55,596 nucleotides of DNA from Polyangiaceae bacterium (GTDB lineage Bacteria > Myxococcota_A > Polyangia > Polyangiales > Polyangiaceae), in assembly GCA_025937785.1 (NCBI GenBank), contig JAICQQ010000033.1:1-55596 (forward strand), given 5' to 3'. A program made the translations under genes and the position numbers. Within the stretch, counting starts at the first letter, position 1. Each line of letters starts with the position of its first letter. The notes beneath the pieces were generated by a model. It saw nothing but the letters and a program-made list of their open reading frames with translations. It made no database searches and had not been told where the DNA came from. Positions 27,772 through 36,236 of this stretch are shown here, piece after piece.

Positions 27772-29355
27772 GTGGGTTTCTGGGATAGCCTGCGTCGTTG
27801 GTTCTCGGGTGAACCGTCTCCAAGCCCCGCCACGGCGGGACGCGACGCCCCGCCTCCCACTCCGGCAACCGCGCCCGCGCAACGCCCTCTCGCCGAGCCC
27901 GAGCCTCCGAAGAACCCCTACGCGCGCAGCGCGGTCCTCGACTTCGACCAAGCCCAGGTCCGCCGGCGCTTCTTCGAGCTGCGCGGGGGCCGCATCTCAC
28001 CTTTGCGTCACCCCGACGCGATCCCGGCTCCCGACGACGAGTTCACGGCGCTGGTCGACCGGGCCATGGTGCTGGGGGGGTACCTCACTCTCGAAGACCT
28101 CGGCCAGATCCACGAGATCGGGGACCTGTGGCGCAAGCACAGCCGGCATCTCGAGCATGCGCGCGTGCAAGGCCTGCGCTCCGGACAAGAAGCCATCGAC
28201 GCGTTTCGAGCCGAGCGCGAGGCGCTCAAGCAAACGCGCCGCGCCCAGGCTGCCGAACGCAAAGCGGCCCGCGTCCGCGAGCGAGAGCGCCGGCACGCCG
28301 AAGAGATTGACTACTTGGGGCGGGGCGTCAGCGGGCGTCTGCATGACAAGCGCAGTCAGCCCGAAAAGCTCGAGCGCGCTGGGCTGCCGTACCTGGCGGC
28401 GCCGAAAGACGTGGCCCAAGCGCTGGGCGTCAGCGTCTCTCGCTTGCGCTGGCTGTGCTTTCACGACGTGGCCCCTACCGTGAGCCACTACCATCAGTTC
28501 CAGGTCCCCAAGCGCAGCGGGGGCCTGCGTACCCTCGCGGCGCCGATGCCCGAACTCGCCGCGGCGCAGCGCTGGGTCTTCGACGCGATTCTCCAGAAGC
28601 TCGAGGTAACCCCGGCGGCACATGGGTTCGTGCGCGGACGCTCCACGCTGTCGAACGCAACACCGCACGTCGGCCAAACCCTCGTGCTGAACCTCGATCT
28701 CGAAGAGTTCTTTCCGAGCATCACCTTCCCGCGCGTGCGCGGCGTGTTCCAAGGTCTCGGCTATTCGCCGGCGGTGAGTACGGTGCTCGCACTGCTGTGC
28801 ACCGAGTGTCCGCGGCGCCCGGTGAACTACGACGGCATCCGCTACCAGACAGCCGTTGGCCCGCGCGCTCTACCGCAGGGTGCCTGCACGAGTCCCGCTC
28901 TCGCCAACCGCGCCGCGCGCCGCCTGGATCGGCGCCTTATAGGCATCTGCCAGAAGCTGGGGTTCAATTACACGCGCTACGCGGACGACCTGACGTTCTC
29001 GGCCGGGGAGCTCTCGGCGCGCAAGTACCCGAAGCTCTTGGGTGCGGTGCGCCGAGTGATCGACGACGAGGGCTTCCGTGTGAATGCCAAGAAGGGGCGT
29101 GTCCAGCGTCGCGGCGGTCGTCAAGACGTCACCGGCATCGTCGTGAACGACAAGCCGGGGCTGCCTCGTGCCGAGGTGCGTCGGCTCCGCGCGATCCTGC
29201 ATGGAGCGAAGCGCACGGGCCTCGCGGCACAGAACCGCGAGAACCATCCGAACTTCCGCGCGCACATCGAGGGCAAACTCGCGTACCTGGCGATGGTCGA
29301 TCGCGCCAAGGGTCTCGCGATGCTCGAAGAGTTGCGACGCTTGCCGGAAACTTGA
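27772..29355 (+). CDS. ret: Retron-type reverse transcriptase
   Basis: A 527-residue RNA-directed DNA polymerase that would copy the adjacent msd RNA into branched msDNA. Numbered from the TTG at 27766, the catalytic motif YADD is at 405-408 (FNYTRYADDLTFS), the domain-3 Asp is in LVLNLDLEEFFPSI, and LPQGACTSP is the QG motif. The retron-specific NAxxH (N297-H301) and VTG (455-457) motifs are present. An N-terminal extension of about 210 residues precedes the polymerase: a Pro/Ala-rich start, then charged helices (about 110-195) likely to form a coiled coil. The GTG at 27772 is preferred because GAGGG at 27760-27764 gives 7-nt spacing; the TTG is too close. The gene follows its RNA by 42 nt and ends 13 nt from the convergent esterase. 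Confidence 0.95.
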   Translation: MGFWDSLRRWFSGEPSPSPATAGRDAPPPTPATAPAQRPLAEPEPPKNPYARSAVLDFDQAQVRRRFFELRGGRISPLRHPDAIPAPDDEFTALVDRAMVLGGYLTLEDLGQIHEIGDLWRKHSRHLEHARVQGLRSGQEAIDAFRAEREALKQTRRAQAAERKAARVRERERRHAEEIDYLGRGVSGRLHDKRSQPEKLERAGLPYLAAPKDVAQALGVSVSRLRWLCFHDVAPTVSHYHQFQVPKRSGGLRTLAAPMPELAAAQRWVFDAILQKLEVTPAAHGFVRGRSTLSNATPHVGQTLVLNLDLEEFFPSITFPRVRGVFQGLGYSPAVSTVLALLCTECPRRPVNYDGIRYQTAVGPRALPQGACTSPALANRAARRLDRRLIGICQKLGFNYTRYADDLTFSAGELSARKYPKLLGAVRRVIDDEGFRVNAKKGRVQRRGGRQDVTGIVVNDKPGLPRAEVRRLRAILHGAKRTGLAAQNRENHPNFRAHIEGKLAYLAMVDRAKGLAMLEELRRLPET

Positions 29356-29368
29356 GGCTCCCGCAGGC

Positions 29369-30517
29369 TCAGAATTGGGAGAGAAACTGCCAGATGGCTT
29401 CGCCGGCGAAGGGCGCGGGCACGTGTTCGCCAGAGAACGAGCACCACTCCACGGGGTAGCCGCTGTCGCAGCCCTGGAAGGCGATGCAGCGTTCACGCTC
29501 GAGATCGGCCGTGTCTTCACTGCAACCGTTGCGGCGCGCGAACTCGTCACGCGCGACCATGCCCTGGTCGTCGGTGATCGTCTGGTCGACATCGCCATGG
29601 GCAGAAAAGTATGCGATGGGTAGGTCGCTTGCGGCGCAATCGTCCGGTAGTGATCCCGACAACGGCACGATGGCGCGGAACCTGTCAGCGCGCGCGCAAC
29701 CGATACGAATCGTCATGATCGCGCCCATGCTGAAGCCGATCGAGAACAACCTGCTTTCGTCGAGACACAACTCTGCCTCGAAGCGCTCGACCATCGCGTC
29801 GGCGAAAGCGAGATCCCGGCCACCTTGGTTCGTCCAACTCCCCGTCAACGCTTGCGGCGCTACGAAGATCGCGTTGCCGCCGGCTTCGGCTTGAACGCCG
29901 AAGTACGGACCGCTCTGAGGTTCGCCACCAGTATCCACCCACTCGGCAGAATACTGGGCGCCGTGCCAGGCCAAGATCAGCGGATACGGCCGCGTCGGAT
30001 CGTGGCCCTCCGGCAACCTGAGGATGTACTCCCGCTCGGTTCCGTCCACGTCGATGCTGAAGCTGCCGCTGCTCGGAGCAGTGGGGGCGCTGCAGCCTGC
30101 GCTGGGCACGGCTTCGCCGCCGCCAGTCGTAGACACGGTCGACGTGGTCCCTCCGTCAACCGCGGAGCTCGTCCCCCCGTCGCCGGCGGCCCCGGTCGTG
30201 GGCCCGACCGTCGACGCCGTGCCACCACTGCCTCCCGAGGAAGCCTGTGCGGCCGACGTGTTGGAGACGGCCGCCGCAGAGGTGGCGTCGCTCCCGCCGC
30301 TGGTGCTGCTCGTCGAGCTGGGACCATCGACCGCACCAGCCGTGTTCGTTGCCGAAGGCGCGCCGGACAACCCCGTCCCGCTGCTGGTCACGGCGTCGTT
30401 GGTCCCGCTCGTCGAACCGCCGGACTTCGACCCGTTACTGCTACACGCGGAGAGTACGATCAACGCGCCGCAGACGGGCGCCGAGTTCCATCGACACCGG
30501 GGGAGGAGAGCTTTCAT
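29369..30517 (-). CDS. CE1-type esterase (feruloyl esterase / PHB depolymerase-like), lipoprotein
   Basis: A 382-residue secreted alpha/beta-hydrolase. A lipoprotein signal (CGALIVLSACSSNGS) is followed by about 100 residues of Ser/Thr/Gly/Ala linker, then the catalytic domain. The domain has YILRLPEGHDPTRPYPLILAWHG (oxyanion region), the nucleophile elbow GFSMG (Ser about 263), HGDVDQTI (likely acid) and GEHVPAPFA (catalytic His). This pattern is that of the LpqC / feruloyl esterase / polyhydroxybutyrate depolymerase group; with xylanase and galactanase nearby, ester bonds in hemicellulose are a reasonable substrate, by inference. The start at 30517 was set by the signal peptide; the frame extends 14 codons upstream. 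It is convergent with the reverse transcriptase. Confidence 0.87.
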   Translation of the reverse strand: MKALLPRCRWNSAPVCGALIVLSACSSNGSKSGGSTSGTNDAVTSSGTGLSGAPSATNTAGAVDGPSSTSSTSGGSDATSAAAVSNTSAAQASSGGSGGTASTVGPTTGAAGDGGTSSAVDGGTTSTVSTTGGGEAVPSAGCSAPTAPSSGSFSIDVDGTEREYILRLPEGHDPTRPYPLILAWHGAQYSAEWVDTGGEPQSGPYFGVQAEAGGNAIFVAPQALTGSWTNQGGRDLAFADAMVERFEAELCLDESRLFSIGFSMGAIMTIRIGCARADRFRAIVPLSGSLPDDCAASDLPIAYFSAHGDVDQTITDDQGMVARDEFARRNGCSEDTADLERERCIAFQGCDSGYPVEWCSFSGEHVPAPFAGEAIWQFLSQF

Positions 30518-30651
30518 GTCGACCTCGGCGCAGATCGTAACCCATACCGGAGGCGGCAAGGCTTCTCATGGTTTGGGTTTTGACCTCCCGGTAGAGGATT
30601 CGGCGCAGCGCCTTCGCGTGCTCCCCGATTTTTCCAAGGCAGCTGACCGGC

Positions 30652-32157
30652 TCACTCACAAGTGCTCGAGATCGTGTACTCAGCGTCGATCTGAAAGGGG
30701 TCCCTGTTCTCGACCACGAGCGTGTAGACGCCGTTATCGCTGCGCGAAAACATGTGATAGTCCGTGGTCGTTTCACACTCGTATTCGGTACCCTCACAGC
30801 GATCGCCGGAGAGCACGTAGGTAGCGATCATACCGCTGTTGGAGTCCAAGCTGACGATGCAATTCGCGTCACTGCCCGATAGATTGACGGTGAATCGATA
30901 CAGGTGCTCCGCGTAGGGGCCGTTCCCGTTACCCGCCCAGTCACAAGAGGTCGAGACCACGTGTGGATCCGTTCCCGGATCGATGGTGCCCGATTGGCCC
31001 GTGCCGAGCTCCGGAATGTCCGCACAGGTCCCCGTATCCTCGTCCAAAAGCTGGACGTCCACTTCGAACGCACCGGTTCCTTCCTCACCTTCCACGACGA
31101 GCGTCACCGCTTGTCCCGCGTCGAGGTAGCGAGTGACCTCTGCCGGGTAGGCCGCGGCTCCGACCTGACCGAAACTGCACTGCAGGTACTCGCCGCCGCA
31201 CATGGCCCCCTCGTACACCGAGAGCAGTACCCGGACGTCGCTGGAACCCGCCGAGAATCGATACACGCCCGCGACTTCGGGGACGTAGCGAATGCTCTTT
31301 TCCGGCTGCGGGCTGATGTCTTGCCCGCTGCAACGAGCCTCGTGGTTGGTGGTGCCGCCCACCGTCGAGATCGTCGCTGGCAGCGGTTGCCCCGTCAGAT
31401 CTGCGCTTGGACAAGCGACGGGGGCGATCGTCAGGTTGACTTGGCCGGTTTCCCCATTGCTGCCCTCCACGGCGATCCAATAGGTCTGACCGGCGGTGAC
31501 CTCGGCCACCGCGAGCCCTTGCGGTATCGCGCCGGGAGCAGTGTTGTTGCACGCGATCTCGGTCCCGGTGCAATCGCTGAGCACGGACACCACCGTGTCG
31601 AAACTGGAGCCAGCGCTATCGAACATAAAGTAGTCCGAATAGGGAGCCGTCCACTCGAACACCAGCTCCGGACTCGCGCCGCTACCGCAGCTCGGTGAAA
31701 GGTCGTCCGCGGCAGCCGCGGTGGGACCGCTCGCCATGTCGTCGACGACGGCGATCGCGTTGCACTCGGAACCACCGCCCGTTCCCCCACTACCGCCCGT
31801 CCCACCCGTCGAGGAGCTAACACTGGTTCCACCGGAACCGCCGGCGCCACCTCCGGTGCTGGTGTTGGCCGCCGAACCACCCTGGCTCGCAGAACCGCCC
31901 ATGCTGTTCGTGCCTCCCGCGCTCGTGCCTCCCGCGCTCGTGCCTCCACTGCCGTCCCCGCCATTGGAGGATGACGTAGTCTGCTGGGTGCCCGTTCCCC
32001 CGCTCCCAGCCGAGCCGCCGAAGCCGACGCTCGAGCCGCCCGTGCCAGCTTCGCCCGCGCCGCCGCTGGTGTCGCTGTCGACTTGCCGCGTGGTCTTTGA
32101 GCACGCTGCAGCCAGAGCTAGCCCGATGAGAGCGGTTGTCCGCGTAACGATTCGCAT
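30652..32157 (-). CDS. Surface lipoprotein with PPC-like beta-sandwich domains
   Basis: A 501-residue protein with a lipoprotein signal (LIGLALAAACSKTT, Cys about 19). A Gly/Ser-rich linker (about 25-125) follows, then about three beta-sandwich modules of roughly 110-120 residues. The first, with YSDYFMFDSAGSSFDTVVSVLSDCTGTEIACNN and AGQTYWIAVEGSNGETGQVNLTI, resembles the bacterial pre-peptidase C-terminal (PPC) fold; later copies have GVYRFSAGSSDVRVLLSVYEG and HLYRFTVNLSGSDANCIVSLDSNSG. Each carries cysteines likely to be disulfide bonded. It is probably an exposed outer-membrane protein with a binding role; no catalytic residues are evident. The start is fixed by the signal peptide (open frame extends 75 codons further). 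Confidence 0.75.
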   Translation of the reverse strand: MRIVTRTTALIGLALAAACSKTTRQVDSDTSGGAGEAGTGGSSVGFGGSAGSGGTGTQQTTSSSNGGDGSGGTSAGGTSAGGTNSMGGSASQGGSAANTSTGGGAGGSGGTSVSSSTGGTGGSGGTGGGSECNAIAVVDDMASGPTAAAADDLSPSCGSGASPELVFEWTAPYSDYFMFDSAGSSFDTVVSVLSDCTGTEIACNNTAPGAIPQGLAVAEVTAGQTYWIAVEGSNGETGQVNLTIAPVACPSADLTGQPLPATISTVGGTTNHEARCSGQDISPQPEKSIRYVPEVAGVYRFSAGSSDVRVLLSVYEGAMCGGEYLQCSFGQVGAAAYPAEVTRYLDAGQAVTLVVEGEEGTGAFEVDVQLLDEDTGTCADIPELGTGQSGTIDPGTDPHVVSTSCDWAGNGNGPYAEHLYRFTVNLSGSDANCIVSLDSNSGMIATYVLSGDRCEGTEYECETTTDYHMFSRSDNGVYTLVVENRDPFQIDAEYTISSTCE

Positions 32158-32794
32158 CGGCCAAGGATACCCGACGACGCCAAAGCATACCAGCGCCCAC
32201 CGGCCTGTATGTCGACGTCGTCGGGAGTGTGCAGAACCAACCAATGCTCGAAGCAATACGAGGGAAGCGTCAACCGCGCGCAGGAGGAGCCCGAATTCCG
32301 GGTTGCCCACTCCCAGTTGCGCTCCTGCTCCAACTGCCGACGGAGCGCCTTCCTCGAGGTCCAGTCGCCGCAAGCGGTCCATGGGGTGGTCCCGTCACCC
32401 GTAGCGTGGTCGAGGAGTGTTAACGGAGCGTCGACCGCTCGTCGATCGACCGCTCGTCGAGCTCGAGCTCCGTCGTCCCGCGCCGGCAAGGGACTCCGGC
32501 TCGCCACCGCCGCGCGCTGACGTGGCGCGATGCCGGTAGCAGTGCATTCGACCATCGTGCAAAATCTCTAACGGGACTGTCGATGCGAGGGTGGGGCTTG
32601 TTGTCACTCTTTGTACCGGAGCGCGCGACGGCCATTGTCACTTGCGGATTCCACGCAGATTTTTGGCTCAGCGCTGCTCACGATCAACAATCCATCTGTC
32701 GGGAATGAACGCGCGTCGATGGACTCGACGTTGGGCTCGGCTCCGCAATGAGCACGGGACTTCGCCGCGGGAACGTGGTTGTCTCGGTGTGATC
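32158..32794. other. Divergent intergenic region with a 15-bp tandem repeat
   Basis: 637 nt between two divergent lipoprotein genes. I see no ORF worth calling; short open frames here lack start signals and family features. At 32431-32460 the 15-mer TCGACCGCTCGTCGA is present twice in tandem, and each copy is itself partly palindromic. Promoters for both genes should lie here. Confidence 0.55.
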
Positions 32795-35287
32795 ATGGGG
32801 TTTCGAAAATCCTGGACCCTGCTAGCGGCTGCACTCGCTGCCTCGGCGTGCGGACGCAGCAGTCTGCTCGATGCGACGCAGGGGATCGGAGGGTCTACCG
32901 GCGAGCCGAGTCCCATGTCGCAAACGTCCTCCACATCGACCAGTGCGACCACTTCGACCACTTCGACCACTTCGACCACTTCGACCACTTCGGCCACTGC
33001 GGCGACCTCGACCACTTCGAGCACCACAGGGACCATCGAGCCGCTGCCTTGCGAAGCCGGCATGTGTCCCGACGACGGCGACATCTGCAACGGCGTCGAG
33101 AGCTGCGATCCCGAGACGAACCTCTGCACCCACTACGAAGTACCGACTTGCGACGATGGTGTCGCGTGCAACGGCCTCGAGACATGTGACGCGGCCGTGG
33201 GGTGCGTCGCGGGGGAACCGGTCGTCTGCGACGCGCCTGGCGCCTACTGCGACGAGAACACGGGCGCCTGCGAATGCGCCGAACCATTTCTGGGACCCGA
33301 CTGTAGCGTCATGAGCGCGCTGTTTGCGTATTTCGGCCGAGTGCGTGGGCTGGCCGAGCAGGGCAGTGTGTTGTGGGTCACCACCACGAACGGGCTGTGG
33401 GCTTTGGATTTCGCAGAAACACCCAACGATCCGACGGACGACACCTGGGTGCGTTTCGACCAGCTGAGTGGTGACACGGGAACGGGCGCCATCCTGATCG
33501 ACGCCGACGGGGACAAGTGGCTGGCGGGAGACGATCGCCCCCTGGCGCGACTCGATGACGGCGGCACGCCCCTCGATCAGGCTGATGACACCTGGTACTT
33601 CTACGCGGCCTCGCCCGGTTTCTCACCGCGCGCGCTCGGTGTCGACGACGGCGGCAAGATCTGGGCTGGTCGCACCGGTGATACGCTCGCGTTCTGGGAT
33701 GCCAACACGGCCGAGGACAGGACCGACGATGTGTGGCGCTCGTCGAACGAGTGGGGTCCCTCCCGCGAAGTCTCCAACATCGACACAATCTCGAGCGAGG
33801 CGCCGGACAGCGTGTGGCTCGGGTCGTCGGCGGGCGGCCTATTCGCCTATGACGAAGCGAACGATCAGCTGCTGGACTTTACCACCATGGCTTTTCCCCG
33901 AATCCACCACATCGCGTGGAACGAGGGCAGCCTCTGGCTTTCAGGCCGCGCCGAAGCGGACATGGAACCGACCCAGCTCGCGGTCGCGCGGGTACCGAAC
34001 TCGGTGCGCGAGCTTCAAGGACGAGACTGGACGTTCTACACCGCACCGCACGCGGTCGAGCACTTCGACGTGGATGGCTTCCGCGTGTGGGCGGCGGCGC
34101 CGGCATCGGGTCTATCGTGCCTGGACGTCGCGGATGCCGCTTGGAGCGAGTGGAGCTTCGATTCCACGGTTCAGAGCGTCTTGACGCGATCGAACGACGC
34201 GCTCTGGTTCGGTGCCGAAAGCGTGTTCTACCTCGATCACGGCGGTTCGTGTGCACCCCAGCCGGATCGCCTGCAAGAGCTCGTCTCGGAACAGAACTTG
34301 CGCTCGCCCGCACGCGACGCGGCGATCGAAGGCGACGGCGTCTGGCTCGCCACGGACGCGGGCGTCGACTACGTCGATGCGGGCGGAACCCCGTTCGACC
34401 CCCTGGACGATCGCTGGGTTCATTTCGATGCCAGCGACGCGGCCGGCCTCGAAGGCTTGCAAGGTGTGGTGGTCGGGCCCGAAGGCATCAAGTATTTTTG
34501 GGGAGAAGACCGCGTATTCGCCTTCGATGACGGCGGCAGTCCCTTCGACAAGGACGACGACCAGTGGGTCGGTCACGATACGGAGCACCCGCTTTGGGTT
34601 TCCGGTGCCGTCGACGCCCAGGGTGTGCTCATGGTGGTGGTCAGGGCGTTCGGTGCCTCGGAAAGCACGCCGCAACTCGTGGTGTTCGACCCTGCGGGTA
34701 CGCCCGTGGACGAGTCCGACGACAGCGTGGTCACGATCAGCTCCGGCTTGCCCGGCGTCGGCCGGAGCATGGCGATCGACAGCGCGGGCGAGGCGTGGCT
34801 GGGAACCGAAGCCGACGATAATTCGGGCAACCTCTTCCACTGGAATCGAGGGAAAACCGCGACCGACGCAAGCGACGACGTCTGGACGCCGGTGCGCGCT
34901 GGCGACGCGCGGGTCTGGAAGCTCGTGCGCGACCCCACCGGTGGCTTGTGGTGCACGGTGGGTGGCTTCAACGGCGACGTATTTCATTTTTTCGACAACG
35001 GCACCCCGACTGACGTGAGCGACGACTCCTGGCAGATCTATCCGGAGCTCGGATCGGCGATGGAGATCGGCCCGAACGGAGACGGCTGGTTCCGGATGCC
35101 CGGCGGCGCAGGGATCCTCGATGTGGGCGGCACACCGCGCGACCCGAGCGATGACGTTGCGCGCACGCTGTTGTCGCCCGAAGCGCTCCGTTTCGCCTCC
35201 GATCTCTGGACCAACGGGACCATCGACGATCAGGGCCGTTTCTGGGTGGTCGACGAGAACGTGCAGGTCTTCGAGTTCGTGGAGTAA
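32795..35287 (+). CDS. Beta-propeller-like surface lipoprotein with Cys-rich/EGF-like module
   Basis: An 830-residue protein. Its lipoprotein signal is MGFRKSWTLLAAALAASAC (Cys 19), then a Thr/Ser linker encoded by 9-bp repeats. A Cys-rich part (about residues 85-170; CPDDGDICNGVESCD, CDDGVACNGLETCD) ends in an EGF-like ACECAEPFLGPDC. From about residue 175 to the end it has repeated blades with GLWALD, KWLAGDD, KIWAG and SVWLG strands, like two-component-regulator propellers. Between strands a motif of the form D-x-GGTP-x-D-x-x-DD-x-W occurs about eight times and may bind calcium. It is probably exposed on the outer membrane; its role is unknown. The frame opens at 32591, but the signal peptide sets the start. 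Confidence 0.8.
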   Translation: MGFRKSWTLLAAALAASACGRSSLLDATQGIGGSTGEPSPMSQTSSTSTSATTSTTSTTSTTSTTSATAATSTTSSTTGTIEPLPCEAGMCPDDGDICNGVESCDPETNLCTHYEVPTCDDGVACNGLETCDAAVGCVAGEPVVCDAPGAYCDENTGACECAEPFLGPDCSVMSALFAYFGRVRGLAEQGSVLWVTTTNGLWALDFAETPNDPTDDTWVRFDQLSGDTGTGAILIDADGDKWLAGDDRPLARLDDGGTPLDQADDTWYFYAASPGFSPRALGVDDGGKIWAGRTGDTLAFWDANTAEDRTDDVWRSSNEWGPSREVSNIDTISSEAPDSVWLGSSAGGLFAYDEANDQLLDFTTMAFPRIHHIAWNEGSLWLSGRAEADMEPTQLAVARVPNSVRELQGRDWTFYTAPHAVEHFDVDGFRVWAAAPASGLSCLDVADAAWSEWSFDSTVQSVLTRSNDALWFGAESVFYLDHGGSCAPQPDRLQELVSEQNLRSPARDAAIEGDGVWLATDAGVDYVDAGGTPFDPLDDRWVHFDASDAAGLEGLQGVVVGPEGIKYFWGEDRVFAFDDGGSPFDKDDDQWVGHDTEHPLWVSGAVDAQGVLMVVVRAFGASESTPQLVVFDPAGTPVDESDDSVVTISSGLPGVGRSMAIDSAGEAWLGTEADDNSGNLFHWNRGKTATDASDDVWTPVRAGDARVWKLVRDPTGGLWCTVGGFNGDVFHFFDNGTPTDVSDDSWQIYPELGSAMEIGPNGDGWFRMPGGAGILDVGGTPRDPSDDVARTLLSPEALRFASDLWTNGTIDDQGRFWVVDENVQVFEFVE
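32947..32991 (+). repeat. 9-bp tandem repeat, five copies, in a lipoprotein linker
   Basis: GACCACTTC is present five times head to tail, encoding the Thr-Thr-Ser linker just after the signal peptide of the propeller lipoprotein. Copy-number change would alter linker length without breaking the frame. Confidence 0.9.
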
Positions 35288-35304
35288 ACGAGCCTGGCTT
35301 GCAG

Positions 35305-36213
35305 CTACCGCTCGAGGCCTCTGGTCATCCCGCACACGCCCTGGTCGTCGCACACGGCAGCGCCGGGGGCGGCGCAAAGTACGGCCGGGCACAGGATCAG
35401 GGCGCACTCTTCGGGATCGGGCATGCACGCCGCCGCCGGCTTCCCCGCTGGGACCAAACACGCGTCCTGTTCGAGCGCCTGACGATGATAGCCATCGGGG
35501 CAGCTCTCGCAGCACTCACCGGCGCGGGTCGCGATCACGCACTCGTCATTGGTCGTGCACCGCGGAACGCAGCTGCCTCGATCCAAAAACGTACCGTCAG
35601 GACATTCGTACTCGGCGACGCATTTCCCAGCATCGCAGGTGGCGTGGACCGGTTCCTCACAAGCTATAGCCGGACACAGGACGTCCGTACACACCGCCTT
35701 CTCGCACTTGCCCGAGTCCTTCTCACCTTTGCCCAGCAGGCAGGGGTCGTCTGCGATGACGTCCGTCGGGTACGCGGCGGCGCACTCCGGACAGCAGGCG
35801 GCGATGTTCGTGGCGAGCCCGCATTCAGCGTCATCGCGACACTCACGGCCCGGCGCCCCGCCGACACCGCCATTACCCCCATCGCCGCCGTTGCCCGTAG
35901 TGTTGCCGCCGCTGGTAGAAGCGGAGGTTCCTCCAGCCCCGGCGCCGCTGCCAGAGGTCGACACCGAACCCGATCCCCCGGTGCCTCCGGCCCCCGACAT
36001 GGTGCTCGCAGCCCCCGAGTCGTGACCGCTCGCCGTTGAAGCCTCACCGCTGCCGCCACTACCGTCGGTGTTGCCTGCCGCGCTGGCCTGCCCACTGCTG
36101 CCGCTAGTTACTTCCGGATCATCATTGATGAAATCGTGCTTGGACGAACCGCACGCGACCAATGCTGGAGCCAACGCCAACCAGGCTGCTGCAAGACGAG
36201 GGGTCATGAGCAT
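35305..36213 (-). CDS. Cys-rich lipoprotein with a duplicated module
   Basis: A protein of 302 residues (300 if the second Met is used). The lipoprotein signal is WLALAPALVACGSSK, then a Ser/Gly/Thr linker (about 25-100). The mature domain is an internal duplication: CRDDAECGLATNIAACCPECAAAYPTD... CEKAVCTDVLCPAIACEEP and then CTTNDECVIATRAGECCESCPDGYH... CALILCPAVLCAAPG. Each copy is about 85 residues with around ten cysteines, and the two are joined by CDAGKCVAEYECPDGTF. It is probably disulfide-stabilised and surface anchored. No enzyme motif is seen and I know no named family for the module. No clear ribosome site precedes either Met. It converges on the propeller lipoprotein, 17 nt apart. 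Confidence 0.75.
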   Translation of the reverse strand: MLMTPRLAAAWLALAPALVACGSSKHDFINDDPEVTSGSSGQASAAGNTDGSGGSGEASTASGHDSGAASTMSGAGGTGGSGSVSTSGSGAGAGGTSASTSGGNTTGNGGDGGNGGVGGAPGRECRDDAECGLATNIAACCPECAAAYPTDVIADDPCLLGKGEKDSGKCEKAVCTDVLCPAIACEEPVHATCDAGKCVAEYECPDGTFLDRGSCVPRCTTNDECVIATRAGECCESCPDGYHRQALEQDACLVPAGKPAAACMPDPEECALILCPAVLCAAPGAAVCDDQGVCGMTRGLER

Positions 36214-36236
36214 TTACAGAAGGCAAGTGTCGGGCC

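Noticed and set aside
27328..28000. Open frames on both strands through the retron RNA (for example 27509-28000 minus and 27552-27788 plus)
   Set aside because: The paired arms and hairpins explain this stretch as RNA; the frames have no protein-like features and overlap the real genes.
32209..32555. Short plus- and minus-strand frames between the two divergent lipoproteins
   Set aside because: No ribosome sites, Arg/Ser-rich random-looking products and a non-coding tandem repeat inside.
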